A stretch of DNA of 64,000 nt from Flagellimonas allohymeniacidonis (lineage in GTDB: Bacteria > Bacteroidota > Bacteroidia > Flavobacteriales > Flavobacteriaceae), in the NCBI RefSeq assembly GCF_004296335.1, contig NZ_SGIU01000002.1, positions 819,882 through 883,881 of the forward strand. The letters are read 5' to 3'. Below are positions 1 to 8,197 of the stretch, in pieces. Every line of letters begins with the position of its first letter. Position 1 is the stretch's first letter. The notes beneath the pieces were generated by a model. That model had not been told where the DNA came from. It worked only from the letters and a program-made list of their open reading frames with translations, and did not search any database. A program made the position numbers and the translations under genes.

Positions 1-324
1 GATATTTTCCATCATTATCTGAAAACCATAAAAGAACTTGGCTTCTGAATATTGGACTTCATTTACAAAGTTTTCGGCCAAATTTTCGTTTACAATTCCA
101 TCCGAAGCAGCAAAAAAGGCTAAAATATGTTTAACAAAATAGCGCTCATCGTCATTTAGTTTGTTGTTCCAATCGGCCAAATCTTGATGAAGATCAATTT
201 CCTCAGCAGTCCAAAAACAAGCTTCGCATTTCTTGTACCAATCCCATAAATCGTGATGTTGAATGGGAAAAATAACAAATCTATCTTCATTTTCTTCCAA
301 AATAGGCTCTACTGCTGTGGACAT
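1..324 (-). CDS. nrdB: Ribonucleotide reductase class I small subunit, N-terminal part
   Basis: Only the first 108 codons lie in the window; the gene runs off the left edge. Translation from the ATG at 324 begins [16 protein letters not shown] and contains [26 protein letters not shown] and the run ending [10 protein letters not shown], which are the conserved N-terminal blocks of NrdB. The Asp in EIDLHQDL and the Glu in MMENI are expected iron ligands; the partner His of the ExxH motif would be the next codon outside the window. NrdB carries the diiron/tyrosyl radical cofactor that NrdA uses to make deoxyribonucleotides. The large subunit gene is not visible here. Confidence 0.93.
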   Translation of the reverse strand, partial: MSTAVEPILEENEDRFVIFPIQHHDLWDWYKKCEACFWTAEEIDLHQDLADWNNKLNDDERYFVKHILAFFAASDGIVNENLAENFVNEVQYSEAKFFYGFQIMMENI

Positions 325-829
325 AGTGTTTAATGTTTTTTAGTTAAAAAGTGGTAGTGAATTTACCCGAGAACCGGGCTAACAAAGATTGAAAATTGTT
401 AGAACAATGTAAAGTTTGTTTTATCAAATAAGGGTCAAAGTTTTTAACACAACTTGTTGAAATCTAGGTTCGCAAGTGATGTTCATTGACATTTTGCAAG
501 AGAAATTATTTCTGCCTTTTTTTGGCGGCCTTCAACAACAAAAAAAAGACCAAAGAGTATATTGCCTATATACTTTTTGGTCTCATTATTTATGAATATT
601 GCTACGTAATAGCCTTTTTTTGATAAAAGATCACAAGAGTACGGCCAATTCCTTTGTTTGCCATGCCTCACGATATCGCTCCAGGTAGTTCCCCCAAAAC
701 CCAGAACAACATGCAAAACACTTTTAAACCAAGGCTAAATTTTTGCAAGCAGTTTCTTTTAACAGAGGTTGGTTGCCCTGGCCGCACTTTTTCCTGTAAT
801 CTTTAAGAACTTTTGTAAAAAGCAATTAT
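325..829. other. Long non-coding stretch upstream of nrdB
   Basis: About 500 bases with no convincing gene. It contains a minus-strand terminator hairpin at 548-582, so 583-829 is probably the 3' untranslated part of the small transcript starting near 973, and 325-547 is the nrdB upstream region. I did not find a clean TAnnTTTG promoter for nrdB. A 77-codon minus-strand reading frame (483-716) crosses the hairpin, matches nothing I know and is not accepted as a gene. Confidence 0.5.
548..582 (-). terminator. Rho-independent terminator (minus strand)
   Basis: The arms 548-562 (GACCAAAGAGTATAT) and 568-582 pair over 15 positions with one G-T pair, around a 5-base loop. Read on the minus strand, the hairpin is followed at once by a run of nine T then GTTGTTG (plus-strand 534-547). 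It would end a leftward transcript coming from the small gene at 830-949 before nrdB. Confidence 0.75.
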
Positions 830-949
830 TTATTCCTTGCTGACAATTTCATCCCAATCGGCATTTATCTCAGGTTCATTATTTTCCGATACAGCCGCCA
901 CTATTAGTGCCAAAATCAAAACAAGAAATAAGATGATGCACTTTTTCAT
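830..949 (-). CDS. Small membrane or secreted peptide, 39 residues, function unknown
   Basis: The frame from the ATG at 949 encodes MKKCIILFLVLILALIVAAV followed by a short acidic tail (SENNEPEINADWDEIVSKE). Residues 4-20 form one hydrophobic segment, either a transmembrane helix or a signal peptide. I recognise no family. Support for a real gene: a promoter-like TTTG-18 nt-TAGTTTAG upstream (980-1009), an A/T-rich leader, and a strong minus-strand terminator at 548-582. An overlapping 72-codon frame (879-1097) in another frame runs through the putative promoter and is less likely. The long distance from stop to terminator (about 250 bases) is odd and could hide an RNA function. Confidence 0.5.
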   Translation of the reverse strand: MKKCIILFLVLILALIVAAVSENNEPEINADWDEIVSKE

Positions 950-979
950 TGTAAATTTTGGTTGAGATTGTTAGCACCG

Positions 980-1009
980 CTAAACTATTGAACCTTATTC
1001 CAATACAAA
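980..1009 (-). promoter_or_regulatory. Bacteroidota-type promoter of the 39-residue peptide gene
   Basis: On the minus strand TTTG (1006-1009) is followed after 18 bases by TAGTTTAG (980-987), one mismatch from the TAnnTTTG -7 consensus. Transcription would start near 973, giving a leader of about 24 bases before the ATG at 949. Confidence 0.45.
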
Positions 1010-1204
1010 AGACCTTATGTGTGATTGGTTCGCATTTGTGTATAAATGGTTTGGGAAATTTGTTTGCCTTCATGCCATTGCTGAAAAAGCGCCCCATGGT
1101 TTAGGAAAAGTTCTACAAAAACGTATTATGGGGCATTTTGACCCATTTATAGCCCCAAATAGTCCATCAACACATAATTTTAAAAAGGTTAAACAGAATA
1201 ATCC

Positions 1205-1212
1205 TAAATTTG
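1205..1212 (+). promoter_or_regulatory. -7 promoter element (TAAATTTG) of the LytTR regulator gene
   Basis: TAAATTTG matches TAnnTTTG exactly and lies 21 bases before the ATG at 1234, which places a transcription start near 1219. It also argues against the in-frame TTG at 1210, which falls inside the element, as the translation start. Confidence 0.5.
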
Positions 1213-1233
1213 ATTATAGTAATAACCCCGTAC

Positions 1234-1968
1234 ATGCTAGAAGCTGTAATTGTAGATGATGAGGTAAAGGCTTTGCAGAGCCTTAGTTGGGAATTGACCA
1301 ACTTAAGCGATGAGGTGAACATCATTGCCTCGTTTACGGATGCACATGAAGCACTTGACTATCTTGAACGCCATACACCCGATTGTTTGTTTTTAGATAT
1401 TGAAATGCCCGCTATGGACGGGTTCCAATTCATCAAAACTTTAAAAAACAAGAACTTTCCTGTGGTCATTACCACGGCCTATAATCAGTATGCGCTGCAA
1501 GCGTTAAAAAATGAGGCAATTGACTATTTGTTGAAGCCCATCGATTCGGACGACCTTCAGCTGACCCTGACAAAAATCAAAAAATTCAATGCGAAGAACT
1601 TTACCGCTGAAAAGCTGGAAAAGATTTTGTTGAACTTTAATGAGCAATCGCCCGGAAAAAAAATCACCATCAATACTGATGGGAAGTTATTGTTTTTGAA
1701 CAGCGATGATATTCTTTATGCGGAATCAGATGGCAACTATAGCACCATATTTTTAAGTGATGGTCAAAAAATATTGCTCACGAAAAAGCTGAAAGAAGTA
1801 AATAATTTGCTCCCGGACCGAAGCTTTTTCAGGATACACAACTCCTATATTATCAACCTCAACAAGATAAAGGAATTTCTAAAAACGGACGGTTATGTGG
1901 TTTTGGAGTCGAACCATAAAATACCCGTCTCCCGGCAAAAAAAATCCGATTTTCTGGATATGCTGTAA
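1234..1968 (+). CDS. LytR/AlgR-family response regulator (REC-LytTR)
   Basis: A 244-residue transcription factor. Residues 4-118 are a receiver domain: the acidic pocket is VDDE at residues 7-10, the phospho-acceptor is Asp55 in CLFLDIEMP, and the conserved Lys lies in DYLLKP. Residues about 140-244 are a LytTR DNA-binding domain (ILYAESDGNYSTI, FFRIHNSYIINL, IPVSRQKK). The ATG at 1234 is chosen because the upstream in-frame TTG is inside the promoter element. It is followed 15 bases later by the TPR histidine kinase, so the two form a two-component system. Target genes are not evident; neighbours give no substrate clue. Confidence 0.9.
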   Translation: MLEAVIVDDEVKALQSLSWELTNLSDEVNIIASFTDAHEALDYLERHTPDCLFLDIEMPAMDGFQFIKTLKNKNFPVVITTAYNQYALQALKNEAIDYLLKPIDSDDLQLTLTKIKKFNAKNFTAEKLEKILLNFNEQSPGKKITINTDGKLLFLNSDDILYAESDGNYSTIFLSDGQKILLTKKLKEVNNLLPDRSFFRIHNSYIINLNKIKEFLKTDGYVVLESNHKIPVSRQKKSDFLDML

Positions 1969-1983
1969 TTTGCAAAGAAATCA

Positions 1984-3951
1984 GTGCTTGCAATTTTGTT
2001 GAAAAAAACCAGTCCCAACGGACACCTAAGGAAAAACATCCTACTCTTATACCTATTTCTAGGTTCGGTAAGTTGCGCCCTGGCCCAAACGATTCCTGAA
2101 GACTTTAAAGACAAGGTTGAAAAAATAATCAAGGTCAAGGCGATGACCTATTTGACCATCGATACTGAACTTAAAACGGAGAAGCGCGACACTACGCTTT
2201 TGCGCTATTTTGCAGACCAATGTAAGGCAGAAAACTATCCAGAGGGTCTTGCTTATGCGCTCAATCAAATAGGAACTAAGTATCGCAACACCTCTCAATT
2301 TAAAAAGGCGGCAGACCTACATCAGGAAGCCCTTCAGATTTCGGAAGAAATCAACAATACTGAATTCAAAGTACTAAGCCTCAACATGCTCGGGGTGGTG
2401 TATCGAAGAACCGATGCCATAAAAACTGCCCTGGATTATAATCAAAGGGCTCTTGAACTGGCCGAACAAGTTGAAAACCCTTCTCACCATATCAAAAGGA
2501 GCATCAATGTTTCACTGAACTGCATTGGCAACCTTTACCAAACCCTGGAGCAGTATGATCTTGCCATAACGCAATTTAAGCGAGCCTTGACATTTGAGGA
2601 GGAACTTGGCAACAAATTGGGGTTGGCCATCAACCATCAGAATATTGGAGACTGTTTGGAACAAAAGGGAGACTTGGAGGGTGCTCTTGAAAACTACAGA
2701 AAATCCCTAGCATACAACGAGGAAATAAATTCCGATATGGGTCGCGTTATCTGCAAAAACAGTTTGGCCCAAGTATATTTGAAACAGGATATGCCCCATG
2801 CAGCGCTTGTACTTCTCGAACCCCTTCATGAGCTGGCACAATCCATAGGTGACTTTTTTATTACCTCCTCAGTTTTTATCAATACAGGATGGTCCCACAC
2901 CAAGTTGGGTAACTATGATAGGGCAGAAGCCTTTATTTTGGATGGAATCGAAATGGCCAGAACACACAATATGCCCAGTAACGTTCTATATGGCTATGAG
3001 AAACTCTCAGACCTTGAACGGATACAGGGCAACTATAAAGAAGCTTACGAATATTACAAGTCGGCCTACGAGTATGAAAAGCAAATCTCAAATGCCACCA
3101 ACCTCAGGTACATGACCGACATTATCGTTAGGTATGAGGCTGAAAAGAAGAACAACCAGATATCCGTTCTTGCTAAGGAAAATGAAATCGTACGGCTTCG
3201 GCTTCGAAAAAACCAGACTACCTTGTTGGTAAGTGCCCTTATCGTTGGGCTTATTTCTTCCATTCTTTACATTCTATATCGTCAATATCAGAGCAAGAAT
3301 GAAAAAAGGGTGCTTTCCTTGGAGCAAAATATGCTTCGGAGTCAAATGAACCCACATTTTCTGTTCAATTCGTTGAACTCCATCAAGCTTTACATCATTA
3401 ACAATGAGCAAAAAAATGCTGTTCATTACCTAAACAAGTTTTCGAAGTTTGTTCGCAAAATATTGGAGGCGTCTTCGGTAAAGGAAATTACGCTATCCGA
3501 GGAACTGGAAACAGTTGAGCTTTACATGAACATTGAGAACATCCGATTTTCCAATGAGATTGATTTCAAGATTGCCATTGATGAAGGCGTTGATCCCGAT
3601 TTTATCAAAGTGCCTTCCCTTACCTTACAGCCCTTTTTAGAAAACTCCCTATGGCATGGACTATCACCGAAAGAAGGAAAAAAAATGGTTCATTTGAATA
3701 TCAAAAGAAAGAGCGAAAACCATGTGACCATCGAAATCATCGACAATGGTATTGGTAGAACCGCAGCACAAACCAATAAAGAAAATCGTGTGCTAAAAAG
3801 AAAATCGGTAGGGATACGTATTACCAAGGAGCGCCTAGCGAACTTTGCCAAGGATTACCAAAACAAGTTCGATGTACATATCGTAGACCTTTTCGATAAT
3901 GGTGGAACCCCAAAAGGGACCAAGGTAATTTTGGATATCCCAACGGTTTAA
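1984..3951 (+). CDS. TPR-containing LytS/YehU-type sensor histidine kinase
   Basis: About 655 residues: N-terminal signal peptide (NILLLYLFLGSVSCALAQ), a periplasmic array of TPR repeats (residues about 60-390, several with the A..Y..AL..Y.KAL pattern), a coiled region, one transmembrane helix near 414-437, then a His_kinase domain with phospho-acceptor His458 in QMNPHFLFNSLNS and an ATPase domain (QPFLENSLWHG, IEIIDNGIGR). This is the usual membrane partner of LytTR regulators. The start is not an ATG: the options are GTG 1984 or TTG 1996/1999, because the first ATG in frame lies beyond the signal peptide. The stop overlaps the convergent DUF3109 gene by 4 bases. Confidence 0.88.
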   Translation: MLAILLKKTSPNGHLRKNILLLYLFLGSVSCALAQTIPEDFKDKVEKIIKVKAMTYLTIDTELKTEKRDTTLLRYFADQCKAENYPEGLAYALNQIGTKYRNTSQFKKAADLHQEALQISEEINNTEFKVLSLNMLGVVYRRTDAIKTALDYNQRALELAEQVENPSHHIKRSINVSLNCIGNLYQTLEQYDLAITQFKRALTFEEELGNKLGLAINHQNIGDCLEQKGDLEGALENYRKSLAYNEEINSDMGRVICKNSLAQVYLKQDMPHAALVLLEPLHELAQSIGDFFITSSVFINTGWSHTKLGNYDRAEAFILDGIEMARTHNMPSNVLYGYEKLSDLERIQGNYKEAYEYYKSAYEYEKQISNATNLRYMTDIIVRYEAEKKNNQISVLAKENEIVRLRLRKNQTTLLVSALIVGLISSILYILYRQYQSKNEKRVLSLEQNMLRSQMNPHFLFNSLNSIKLYIINNEQKNAVHYLNKFSKFVRKILEASSVKEITLSEELETVELYMNIENIRFSNEIDFKIAIDEGVDPDFIKVPSLTLQPFLENSLWHGLSPKEGKKMVHLNIKRKSENHVTIEIIDNGIGRTAAQTNKENRVLKRKSVGIRITKERLANFAKDYQNKFDVHIVDLFDNGGTPKGTKVILDIPTV

Positions 3952-4514
3952 CTCCTTTCACGGGCCACTTGTTCAAGCTCTGAGTACCAATCTTCACCAA
4001 ATTTTCTAATCAAAGCTTCCTTGACGAATTTGTAGATGGGTACTTTAAGTTCCTGCCCAAGACTGCAGGCAGAATCACATATCTCCCATTTGTGATAATT
4101 GATGGCGGTAAACTCACTATACGTCCTTATTCTGATCGGGTACAAATGGCACGAAATAGGTTTTTTCCAATCGGTAACGCCAGCATTATAGGCTTCCTCC
4201 AATCCGCATTTGGCAATTCCCTCAGAGGAAAAGGTAACATAGGCACATTCACTTTGGTTCACCAAGGGAGTCTCCCACTCCCCATCTTCGCCTTTAACAA
4301 AGGTACCCTGTTCTTCAATCGAACGAATTCCTTCTGCCCGTAAAAAGGGCTTCACGGTTTCAAAGAGTTCTGCCAATATTTTTGTTTCTGATTCTTCGAG
4401 GGGAGCTCCGGATTGCCCATCTACACAGCATGCCCCTTTACAAGCATTTAGATTGCAAACGAAGTCATTATCCAAAATCTCCTCCGATATAATGGTTTTT
4501 CCTATTTGAAACAT
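3948..4514 (-). CDS. DUF3109 family cysteine-rich protein
   Basis: A 188-residue cytoplasmic protein with the cysteine pattern of DUF3109: CNLNACKGACC near residues 20-30, CAYV, KCGLEEA, SCHLYPIR and CDSACSLG. These cysteines suggest bound metal or an iron-sulfur cluster (inference from pattern; the family has no established function known to me). The protein is common in Bacteroidota as a single-copy gene. A TAnnTTTG element lies 21-28 bases upstream on the minus strand. The stop codon overlaps that of the kinase gene on the other strand, leaving no room for a terminator between them. Confidence 0.8.
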   Translation of the reverse strand: MFQIGKTIISEEILDNDFVCNLNACKGACCVDGQSGAPLEESETKILAELFETVKPFLRAEGIRSIEEQGTFVKGEDGEWETPLVNQSECAYVTFSSEGIAKCGLEEAYNAGVTDWKKPISCHLYPIRIRTYSEFTAINYHKWEICDSACSLGQELKVPIYKFVKEALIRKFGEDWYSELEQVARERS

Positions 4515-4534
4515 GGGATTTAGTGACCTTTTCG

Positions 4535-4542
4535 CAAAGGTA
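4535..4542 (-). promoter_or_regulatory. -7 promoter element (TACCTTTG) of the DUF3109 gene
   Basis: Minus-strand TACCTTTG, exact TAnnTTTG match, 21 bases before the ATG at 4514. I saw no good -33 TTTG at the usual spacing. Confidence 0.4.
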
Positions 4543-4606
4543 ATTCAAACTCAAAAACTTAATGATTTTTGTGTGTTTGATAACGTCCAATATCCTCTTT
4601 TCCACG

Positions 4607-4614
4607 TAAATTTG
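4607..4614 (+). promoter_or_regulatory. -7 promoter element (TAAATTTG) of the marC-like gene
   Basis: Plus-strand TAAATTTG 19 bases before the ATG at 4634. A TTTG at 4576-4579 is further upstream than the usual -33 spacing, so only the -7 part is supported. Confidence 0.4.
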
Positions 4615-4633
4615 CCGATCAATTTTTTGAACC

Positions 4634-5212
4634 ATGAATTTCAATTTCAAACAGATTGCAACGGCGACCATGATTCTTTTTGCCGTCATAGATATTTTAG
4701 GTAGTGTTCCCGTGATCATTTCCCTTCGGAAGAAAGTGGGCCATATTCAATCGGAAAAAGCATCCATAGTGGCCGCTTGCATCATGATTGCATTTTTATT
4801 TGTTGGTGAAAGTATTCTATCGCTTATTGGTATCGACGTGAATTCGTTTGCGGTTGCGGGGGCCTTTATTATATTCTTTCTGGCCATTGAAATGATTCTT
4901 GGCATCACCTTATATCGAGATGACGAACCCCAGAGTGCCTCTATCGTTCCGATTGCTTTTCCATTGATAGCTGGGGCAGGTACGATGACCTCTATCCTAT
5001 CCCTCAGAGCGGAATACTACGTGGAGAACATTGTGGTCGCCATAATTGTAAACATTATCTTTGTATATGCGGTTTTAAAATCCAGTTCAAAGATTGAACG
5101 GGTTCTGGGGAAAAACGGATTAAGTATTATTCGGAAGGTGTTTGGGGTGATTTTATTGGCCATCGCCGTAAAACTCTTCGCTACTAACATCAACCAACTT
5201 TTAAACAATTAA
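4634..5212 (+). CDS. MarC family integral membrane protein
   Basis: 192 residues with about six transmembrane segments; the opening (ATATMILFAVIDILGSVPVIISL), the middle (AGAFIIFFLAIEMILG) and IPIAFPLIAGAGTMTSIL-like block (here VPIAFPLIAGAGTMT) are characteristic of MarC/YchE. Family members sit in the inner membrane; their substrate is not settled despite the old link to multiple antibiotic resistance. A 68-residue membrane protein follows 16 bases later on the same strand and is probably co-transcribed. Confidence 0.9.
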   Translation: MNFNFKQIATATMILFAVIDILGSVPVIISLRKKVGHIQSEKASIVAACIMIAFLFVGESILSLIGIDVNSFAVAGAFIIFFLAIEMILGITLYRDDEPQSASIVPIAFPLIAGAGTMTSILSLRAEYYVENIVVAIIVNIIFVYAVLKSSSKIERVLGKNGLSIIRKVFGVILLAIAVKLFATNINQLLNN

Positions 5213-5228
5213 CGATAACTTCTGTCCT

Positions 5229-5435
5229 ATGAACAAAACCTTCATCATCATTTTGATTGTTTTGGCGCTTGCCCTTATTGCGTACAACGTCACCTTGATA
5301 GATTTTAGCAATCCACTGCAAGGAGATAGCACCATAGCCTTAATCGGTATTGTGGCATCTTTGTGTGCCATAGTGCTACTATTGATCTTTATGACCTCCA
5401 AAAAAATTGATAAGAAATTAAAAGGGGAAGACTAG
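5229..5435 (+). CDS. Small two-helix membrane protein, function unknown
   Basis: 68 residues with two hydrophobic segments (residues about 4-22 and 36-55), separated by a short polar loop (DFSNPLQGDST), and a lysine-rich C-terminus (SKKIDKKLKGED) expected to face the cytoplasm. No family is recognised. It starts 16 bases after the MarC-like gene, suggesting co-transcription and perhaps a shared role. Its TAG stop overlaps the stop of the convergent S41 protease gene by 4 bases. Confidence 0.7.
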   Translation: MNKTFIIILIVLALALIAYNVTLIDFSNPLQGDSTIALIGIVASLCAIVLLLIFMTSKKIDKKLKGED

Positions 5436-7066
5436 TCGTTAAGTCCCAATGTCTTTTCTTCGGATTTATCCAAGGCTTCTTGTTCATCCAATTCTTTCAC
5501 TATGGATAACATGGAATCATACTTACCTTTGATTTGTGCCGCTACGTTTGGTGAAAAAAGTTGCTCTGCTATGTTGGCTTTTAAATACGCCTTGATTCTG
5601 TCTTCCTGGGCATAAAAATCAAGCTTGATTTTTCGGTTCAGGACAAAATCAATGAACTGATCAAAAAGAATATCATCAACCCTGAAGTTTTCCAAAAACT
5701 CGTTCTTGGTGTAGTCCATATATTGGGTCCTGTCCTTCTCAAGGTGCTCAAAAATGAATCTTGAAAAAAACTCGTAGGTATCATCCATGCTATTGATGGC
5801 TTCCTCCTCATTACTTCCGATAGGAACAAATACATCAGGAATAATTCCACCACCACCATAGACAATTTTTCCGCCAGGTGTCTTGAACTTCAGCGAATCG
5901 GCAACTTTAATACTATCCACCGAAACCAGCTCTCCACTGCTATAGCGATCCATAAATTTCTGATAGTAGTCCTTATTGTGTCCATTTTTATAGGATCTTT
6001 GAATGGATCGGCCCGTAGGTGTATAATATCGTGAGACGGTCAGACGAACAGCAGAGCCATCTCCTAAATCCATTTCGCGTTGCACCAAACCCTTCCCGAA
6101 AGAACGTCTTCCTACAATGGTGCCCACATCATTATCTTGAAGTGCTCCTGCGATAATCTCACTGGCTGAAGCAGAGCGTTCATTGATCAATACATATACC
6201 GGTTTATCCTCAAACCCTCCTTTTTTGGTGGCAAAGGCCCTTTTTATTTTTCCTTTTTTGTTTTTGGTGAACAGGATAAGTTTGTCGTCCACCAAAAATT
6301 CGTCGGCCAATTTTTCGGCAATGCCCAAATAGCCGCCAGGATTGTCCCTTAGGTCAAGTACTAATTTTTGGGCACCCCTCAGTTTCAACTTTCGAAGTGC
6401 ATCCTTAAATTCTTTATGGGTCGACTCAGCAAAACGGTTTATTTTGAGATACCCCACGTCACGGGTAAGCATGTAGTAGGCATCAACACTTTTGATTGGC
6501 ACTTTGTCCCTTGTAACCGTCATGTTTAGACGACGGTCTTCTGACTTTCGATATATCTTTAGGTCAACCTTGGTGCCTGCTTTTCCTTTGAGTCGGGAAA
6601 CGATTTCATTATTTGGAATACGCTTTCCATAGAGCGTGTCATTGTTAGCAAGAAGGATGCGGTCGCCAGGTTTGATTCCGCTTACATAGCTCGGGCCATT
6701 TTTGATGGCACGAATCACCGTAATGGTGTCGCGATACATATAAAAGCTAATGCCAATCCCAACAAAATCCCCTTTCATATTCTCAGAGACCTGTTTCATC
6801 TCATCTTTGGGAATATAAACGGAATGAGGATCCAATTTTCCTAGGATATTGTTTACCGTTACATCGACAATGCTGTCCGTATCAATGTCATCAACATATT
6901 CATAGTCAATGTAATCGATAAGTCGATTGAGCTTGTCCTTTTTGGAGTTTGTAGTGAACAGTTTTTCTGGAGTGTCATTAAAATGAAGCTTTCCTCCTAT
7001 AAAGATACCCACGGCAACAGCCAATGCAAGTAATGTAGGTCCTATGTAACTGTTTCTCTTTTCCAT
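5432..7066 (-). CDS. S41 family C-terminal processing peptidase
   Basis: 544 residues. An N-terminal signal anchor (residues about 8-24) sends the protein to the periplasm. A PDZ domain follows (GIGISFYMYRDTITVIRAIKNGP, IKPGDRIL), then the S41 protease core with LVLDLRDNPGGYL, the catalytic-serine block SASASEI and the catalytic Lys in RSFGKGLVQ. The C-terminal 150 residues are the helical extension common in Bacteroidota Ctp proteases. CtpA/Tsp enzymes trim or degrade proteins from exposed C-termini. It is followed at 11 bases' distance, upstream in transcription, by the dCMP deaminase gene, so the two are likely one unit. Confidence 0.92.
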   Translation of the reverse strand: MEKRNSYIGPTLLALAVAVGIFIGGKLHFNDTPEKLFTTNSKKDKLNRLIDYIDYEYVDDIDTDSIVDVTVNNILGKLDPHSVYIPKDEMKQVSENMKGDFVGIGISFYMYRDTITVIRAIKNGPSYVSGIKPGDRILLANNDTLYGKRIPNNEIVSRLKGKAGTKVDLKIYRKSEDRRLNMTVTRDKVPIKSVDAYYMLTRDVGYLKINRFAESTHKEFKDALRKLKLRGAQKLVLDLRDNPGGYLGIAEKLADEFLVDDKLILFTKNKKGKIKRAFATKKGGFEDKPVYVLINERSASASEIIAGALQDNDVGTIVGRRSFGKGLVQREMDLGDGSAVRLTVSRYYTPTGRSIQRSYKNGHNKDYYQKFMDRYSSGELVSVDSIKVADSLKFKTPGGKIVYGGGGIIPDVFVPIGSNEEEAINSMDDTYEFFSRFIFEHLEKDRTQYMDYTKNEFLENFRVDDILFDQFIDFVLNRKIKLDFYAQEDRIKAYLKANIAEQLFSPNVAAQIKGKYDSMLSIVKELDEQEALDKSEEKTLGLND

Positions 7067-7077
7067 ACCGAATGTGG

Positions 7078-7515
7078 TTAAACCATTTCTTCCAACACAG
7101 GGAGATGTTCTACAACTACCCCTGCCCGCTCCAAAAAACGTAATCCTGAATCATCTTTATAGGCAGTCTGATATACCACACGTTTTATGCCAGATTGATG
7201 AATCAATTTGCTACATTCCCTACAAGGTGAAAGCGTAATGTAAAGTGTAGCTCCTTCGCAAGACTGTGTTGAAGAGGCTACCTTGGAAATGGCGTTTGCC
7301 TCTGCATGTAAAACATACCACTTGGTATATCCTTCCTCATCCTCACAAAAGTTCTCAAAACCTGTCGGGGTTCCATTGTAGCCGTCGGAAATTATCATTC
7401 TATCCTTAACAATGATCGCACCTACCTGCCTCCGCTTACAATAGGATAGCCTTCCCCATTCCTTGGCCATACGCAAGTAGGCCTTGTCATACTTTAGTTG
7501 TTTGCTATCCTTCAT
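7078..7515 (-). CDS. Deoxycytidylate deaminase family protein (ComEB-like)
   Basis: 145 residues of the zinc-dependent cytidine/deoxycytidylate deaminase fold. Zinc ligands are His70 and the catalytic Glu72 in HAEAN, with Cys98 and Cys101 in PCREC. DGYNGTPTGFENFCED is the substrate-loop block of dCMP deaminases, which turn dCMP into dUMP for thymidylate synthesis. It lies directly upstream of the S41 protease gene in the same direction, with 11 bases between. A near-consensus TATCTTTA lies upstream on the minus strand. Confidence 0.88.
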   Translation of the reverse strand: MKDSKQLKYDKAYLRMAKEWGRLSYCKRRQVGAIIVKDRMIISDGYNGTPTGFENFCEDEEGYTKWYVLHAEANAISKVASSTQSCEGATLYITLSPCRECSKLIHQSGIKRVVYQTAYKDDSGLRFLERAGVVVEHLPVLEEMV

Positions 7516-7575
7516 ATGGTAAGGGAGGTAAATGATAAAAAATAAAGATACCGGCTTTGAGAGATCCCTACAACG

Positions 7576-8169
7576 TTATTCCATCAAATTTAACAACGTA
7601 TTATACAACAAGGGTATTGTTATAACACATATTAAAATCGATAAAGAAATGATAAAATGCGACCTTTTGACTCGCAGGATGCTTTGAACAAGAAAAGCTA
7701 TGGCCAATACAATCATAATGATAGCCACCTGAGAAAACTCTATCCCAGTTGCAAATCCTAGCAAAGGAACAATTTTGTCTTCTTGATCAGCCATTAACAT
7801 CTTAAAATAATTGGAAAAGCCAAAGCCGTGAATCAATCCAAAAAAAGCAGTGACCAAAACATGAAGGTACATCCCTACATTTACCGCATCCCTGAACACA
7901 TAAATAAAATTGAACAGTGCGGTCAAAAGAATGGTAACCGGAATCAAAAATTCAATTAGCCCTACATCTACCGTCATAACGTCAAAAGCCGCCAAGGCAA
8001 GTGAGGTGCAATGGGCAATGGTAAATATGGTGGCCAGTATAACTACTCGCTTCCAATGTTTAAACGTGAAGGGGGTCGCCAGAGCGGCAAGAAAAAGGAT
8101 GTGGTCATAGGCTCCAAAATCCAAAACATGGTTAAAGCCCAATTTGATGTAAAACCAAAAGTCTTGCAT
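7576..8169 (-). CDS. HupE/UreJ family membrane protein
   Basis: 197 residues with about six transmembrane helices. The pattern GFNHVLDFGAYDHILFLAAL at the N-terminus, TIAHCTSLALA, and FGLIHGFGF in the middle are the histidine-containing motifs of HupE/UreJ proteins. Some family members move nickel or cobalt, but the Bacteroidota proteins have no proven substrate and no urease or hydrogenase genes are nearby, so a metal role here is only a guess. The gene lies between the dCMP deaminase and DjlA-like genes, all reading left. Confidence 0.8.
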   Translation of the reverse strand: MQDFWFYIKLGFNHVLDFGAYDHILFLAALATPFTFKHWKRVVILATIFTIAHCTSLALAAFDVMTVDVGLIEFLIPVTILLTALFNFIYVFRDAVNVGMYLHVLVTAFFGLIHGFGFSNYFKMLMADQEDKIVPLLGFATGIEFSQVAIIMIVLAIAFLVQSILRVKRSHFIISLSILICVITIPLLYNTLLNLME

Positions 8170-8197
8170 AGTTTTTTAGTTTGGGGTTGTGGCTAAT

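Noticed and set aside
483..716. 77-codon minus-strand frame (MHVVLGFGGTTW...)
   Set aside because: It crosses a strong terminator hairpin, resembles no family and has no promoter or leader of its own.
879..1097. 72-codon minus-strand frame overlapping the small peptide gene
   Set aside because: It runs through the putative promoter of the peptide gene in another frame and lacks any recognisable feature; the 39-codon frame has a hydrophobic start and fits the promoter and terminator.
1091..1134. Inverted repeat GCCCCAT/ATGGGGC
   Set aside because: Only 7 bp with a 30-base loop in an AT-rich spacer; no clear link to a gene, so not listed as a site.
1017..1259. 80-codon plus-strand frame before the LytTR regulator
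   Set aside because: It contains the likely promoter of the regulator and overlaps its start in another frame.
4468..4719. 83-codon minus-strand and 63-codon plus-strand frames across the MarC upstream region
   Set aside because: They overlap promoter elements and the start of real genes on both strands.
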